Below are positions 62,454 through 64,000 of a stretch of DNA of 64,000 nt, in pieces. Each line of letters opens with the position of its first letter. Within the stretch, counting starts at the first letter, position 1. The position numbers and the translations under genes were made by a program. The notes under the pieces were generated by a model. That model searched no databases. It saw only the letters and a list, made by a program, of their open reading frames with translations, and was not told where the DNA came from. Source of the stretch: Cellulophaga sp. BC115SP (lineage in GTDB: Bacteria > Bacteroidota > Bacteroidia > Cytophagales > Spirosomataceae); contig NZ_JAAALB010000032.1 in assembly GCF_009905545.1 (NCBI RefSeq), forward strand, positions 1 through 64,000. Reading direction: 5' to 3'.

Positions 62454-64000
62454 TTATTTACAAAAACTTTTATCCTCTATTTTATAGGTTACATTGGCAG
62501 TATTCATGAGTTTATTATTTTCTTTATACGGCCAAGTAACTCCACCATCGGTACTAGCTCTAAAATCGTAACGACTATTCCTTAATACACGATAGGTGGT
62601 TGCCGTAGTAGATGATCTTGTCAGCGTTAATAAATCTCTCCAGCTATTAGCACCCACCGCACTTACTTGAATTCTGAATTGCGCTGGGAGTGCTGTAGGA
62701 TCAACAGTCATTCCTGTTGGACAAACCACGTTGAATAATACTGATGTAACTACTGGCACTGCCAGTTTGCTCACATCTACCTCTAATGTTTTATCTTCAC
62801 ACAATCCAACAATGGCTGATGTTCCTAAAATTTGAGTTCGATCCCCTCCTGTATAATTATTCAAAGCTGTTACTCTCAACTGTACTTGTTGTACATCCAT
62901 TGGAATATAAGTCACAGTAAACCTTGCCCCATCGTTGATATTCAAATAGTACTCACGAAAGACTTTCGAGGTTTGAGCATCTATAAGTTGGCAATAATAG
63001 GTCAAATCTACATTTTTCAATTGACTTTTAAAGGCAAAGGTAGGCCCTTTTCGACAGATAGTTCTTGGCCAACCCGCTATCCAATAGCCGAGTGTATTAA
63101 CCTCAAATTTTACAAATAGGGCTCCTGTCTCTAGATTCTTTTCTACTTTATAATTTTGAAATAATTTCCACTGACCAGTATCTATATCATAGGATATAAT
63201 AGGGATAATATCTCCAACAGCCAAGGATTTTCCAGTTTGTGGATTTTGAGTAATATTACTTAAATCCATGGAATAGAACAATGACTTAGATAATGTTTTA
63301 GCAGTTTGTCCTAATTCATTTGCCATTTCTAGATATACAAAACCTGCAATATTAGGTAAATCAAATGGATCAGAAAGAGCTTTTCCCTTATCATCAACAG
63401 CGTTTGTGGCAACTCCTCCTCCTGGTAAATAACCTCTTGCTCTATGGTCAAAATACTGTGCTACCAAGCTCCATGTACCTATGATGATATTTTGCCAAGC
63501 ATCTTTTATGACTGTTTCAGCTTGTAAAGTTACCTGATTCTTGTTTGTCTTACCTGTAATTAATGAACTAAACGTTTGGTTGGTTTTAAAATTCAATTCA
63601 TCCCACTGCGTTACAGTTACTCCTGTTGGCGCTTTGGTTATACTAAATAGCGGTATTGATAAACTTTTATTAGCTTGACTTGTATAAACTAAGCTCTTAA
63701 CGACTTTAGTATATCCAGGCGCTTCCACAATTACTGAGAATTTAATTGGATTGTCAGTACTGGGTATAACCTCAGGATTCACAGCCACAATCATCACACC
63801 TTCTGGACTAACTTTAAATTTTTTAGTATTTAGATTTGTTACTACTAAGCTTGAATCAGGTCCTCCAAATCTAACAGTGAGTCCTTCTGGTAACACTCCA
63901 TTCGTATTATATACACGAATATCTAATTTGGCTTTATCAATTGGCTCTTTAAATCTTAATGCAAAGCCCTCTAATGGATTCTCACATGCCCAACTTAAAA
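62454..64000 (-). CDS. Large extracytoplasmic protein, 5' part beyond the window edge
   Basis: The frame stays open from the stop at 62454 to the right edge, so the true start lies outside; an internal GTG at 63896 is not a likely start. About 515 residues are visible. The sequence is beta-rich with immunoglobulin-like or fibronectin-like strands, for example V-Y-N-T-N-G-V-L-P-E-G-L, A-P-G-Y-T-K-V-V-K-S-L and V-T-S-V-L-F-N-V-V-C-P. Cysteine-containing segments such as C-P-T-G and the end K-S-F-C-K suggest disulfides in a surface or secreted protein. No family was recognised. It ends 47 bases before the sugar transferase gene, so it may be part of the same polysaccharide locus. Confidence 0.65.
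   Translation of the reverse strand, partial: LSWACENPLEGFALRFKEPIDKAKLDIRVYNTNGVLPEGLTVRFGGPDSSLVVTNLNTKKFKVSPEGVMIVAVNPEVIPSTDNPIKFSVIVEAPGYTKVVKSLVYTSQANKSLSIPLFSITKAPTGVTVTQWDELNFKTNQTFSSLITGKTNKNQVTLQAETVIKDAWQNIIIGTWSLVAQYFDHRARGYLPGGGVATNAVDDKGKALSDPFDLPNIAGFVYLEMANELGQTAKTLSKSLFYSMDLSNITQNPQTGKSLAVGDIIPIISYDIDTGQWKLFQNYKVEKNLETGALFVKFEVNTLGYWIAGWPRTICRKGPTFAFKSQLKNVDLTYYCQLIDAQTSKVFREYYLNINDGARFTVTYIPMDVQQVQLRVTALNNYTGGDRTQILGTSAIVGLCEDKTLEVDVSKLAVPVVTSVLFNVVCPTGMTVDPTALPAQFRIQVSAVGANSWRDLLTLTRSSTTATTYRVLRNSRYDFRASTDGGVTWPYKENNKLMNTANVTYKIEDKSFCK

Overview
The window comes from an AT-rich member of the Bacteroidota, most likely a Cytophagales-type bacterium (Flectobacillus, Arcicella or another Spirosomaceae relative; this is inferred from gene content, not tested). 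The evidence is two SusC/SusD outer-membrane pairs, a MoxR-DUF58-BatA-DUF4175 membrane cluster, Tat-exported TldD proteases, LytTR/LytS-type regulators, a near absence of Shine-Dalgarno sequences, and several exact copies of the Bacteroidota -7 element TAnnTTTG just upstream of genes. No insertion sequence, phage, CRISPR array or rRNA was seen. One tRNA (Leu, CAA) is present.

Layout. 0.1-2.4 kb: a possible three-gene operon (deoxyribonucleotidase, MFS transporter, Nudix hydrolase). 2.5-4.9 kb: beta-carbonic anhydrase beside a SulP anion transporter, which suggests bicarbonate handling. 5.1-7.9 kb: a small membrane protein and an OmpR-type response regulator/histidine kinase pair. 7.9-9.7 kb: mostly non-coding, with a small secreted protein and a possible small RNA. 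9.7-11.7 kb: a GntR-type regulator and a secreted ThuA-like protein. 11.7-19.6 kb: fused 5-oxoprolinase, two pseudouridine synthases, a GNAT acetyltransferase and a PLP-dependent deaminase-like enzyme. 19.8-20.8 kb: a probable toxin-antitoxin pair made of a GNAT-fold protein and an Xre/HigA-like protein. 20.8-29 kb: tRNA-Leu, then a six-gene minus-strand block read in the order DUF4159, MoxR, DUF58, BatA-like, DUF4175, membrane protein. 29.2-35.7 kb: two tandem TldD/TldE pairs. 36.2-38.4 kb: an AraC regulator and an NAD-dependent epimerase. 38.6-49.5 kb: two SusC/SusD systems. 49.9-54.6 kb: patatin phospholipase, a metallo-beta-lactamase-fold hydrolase, and a LytS kinase flanked by two paralogous single-domain response regulators. 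54.9-57.6 kb: a large multi-PAS/GAF kinase. 58-64 kb: a tiny candidate lipopeptide gene, a CpsB/YwqE phosphatase, a LytTR-only regulator, mannose-1-phosphate guanylyltransferase, a WcaJ-type sugar transferase, and a large secreted protein cut by the window edge. The last stretch looks like the start of an exopolysaccharide locus.

The most unusual feature is not a gene. At least 13 intergenic sites carry low-complexity DNA that keeps a strict 7-base register while the motif differs between sites (GATTTnn, CCCTAnn, ACTCAnn, GCnTAAn, GGGCTTT). These tracts sit directly before start codons or after stop codons, often as inverted pairs. The other leading candidates are the GNAT/Xre toxin-antitoxin pair with an operator-like palindrome over its promoter, the duplicated Tat-TldD/TldE pairs, and two probable unannotated small transcripts, each ending in a good terminator (about 9.1 kb and 57.8-58.1 kb).
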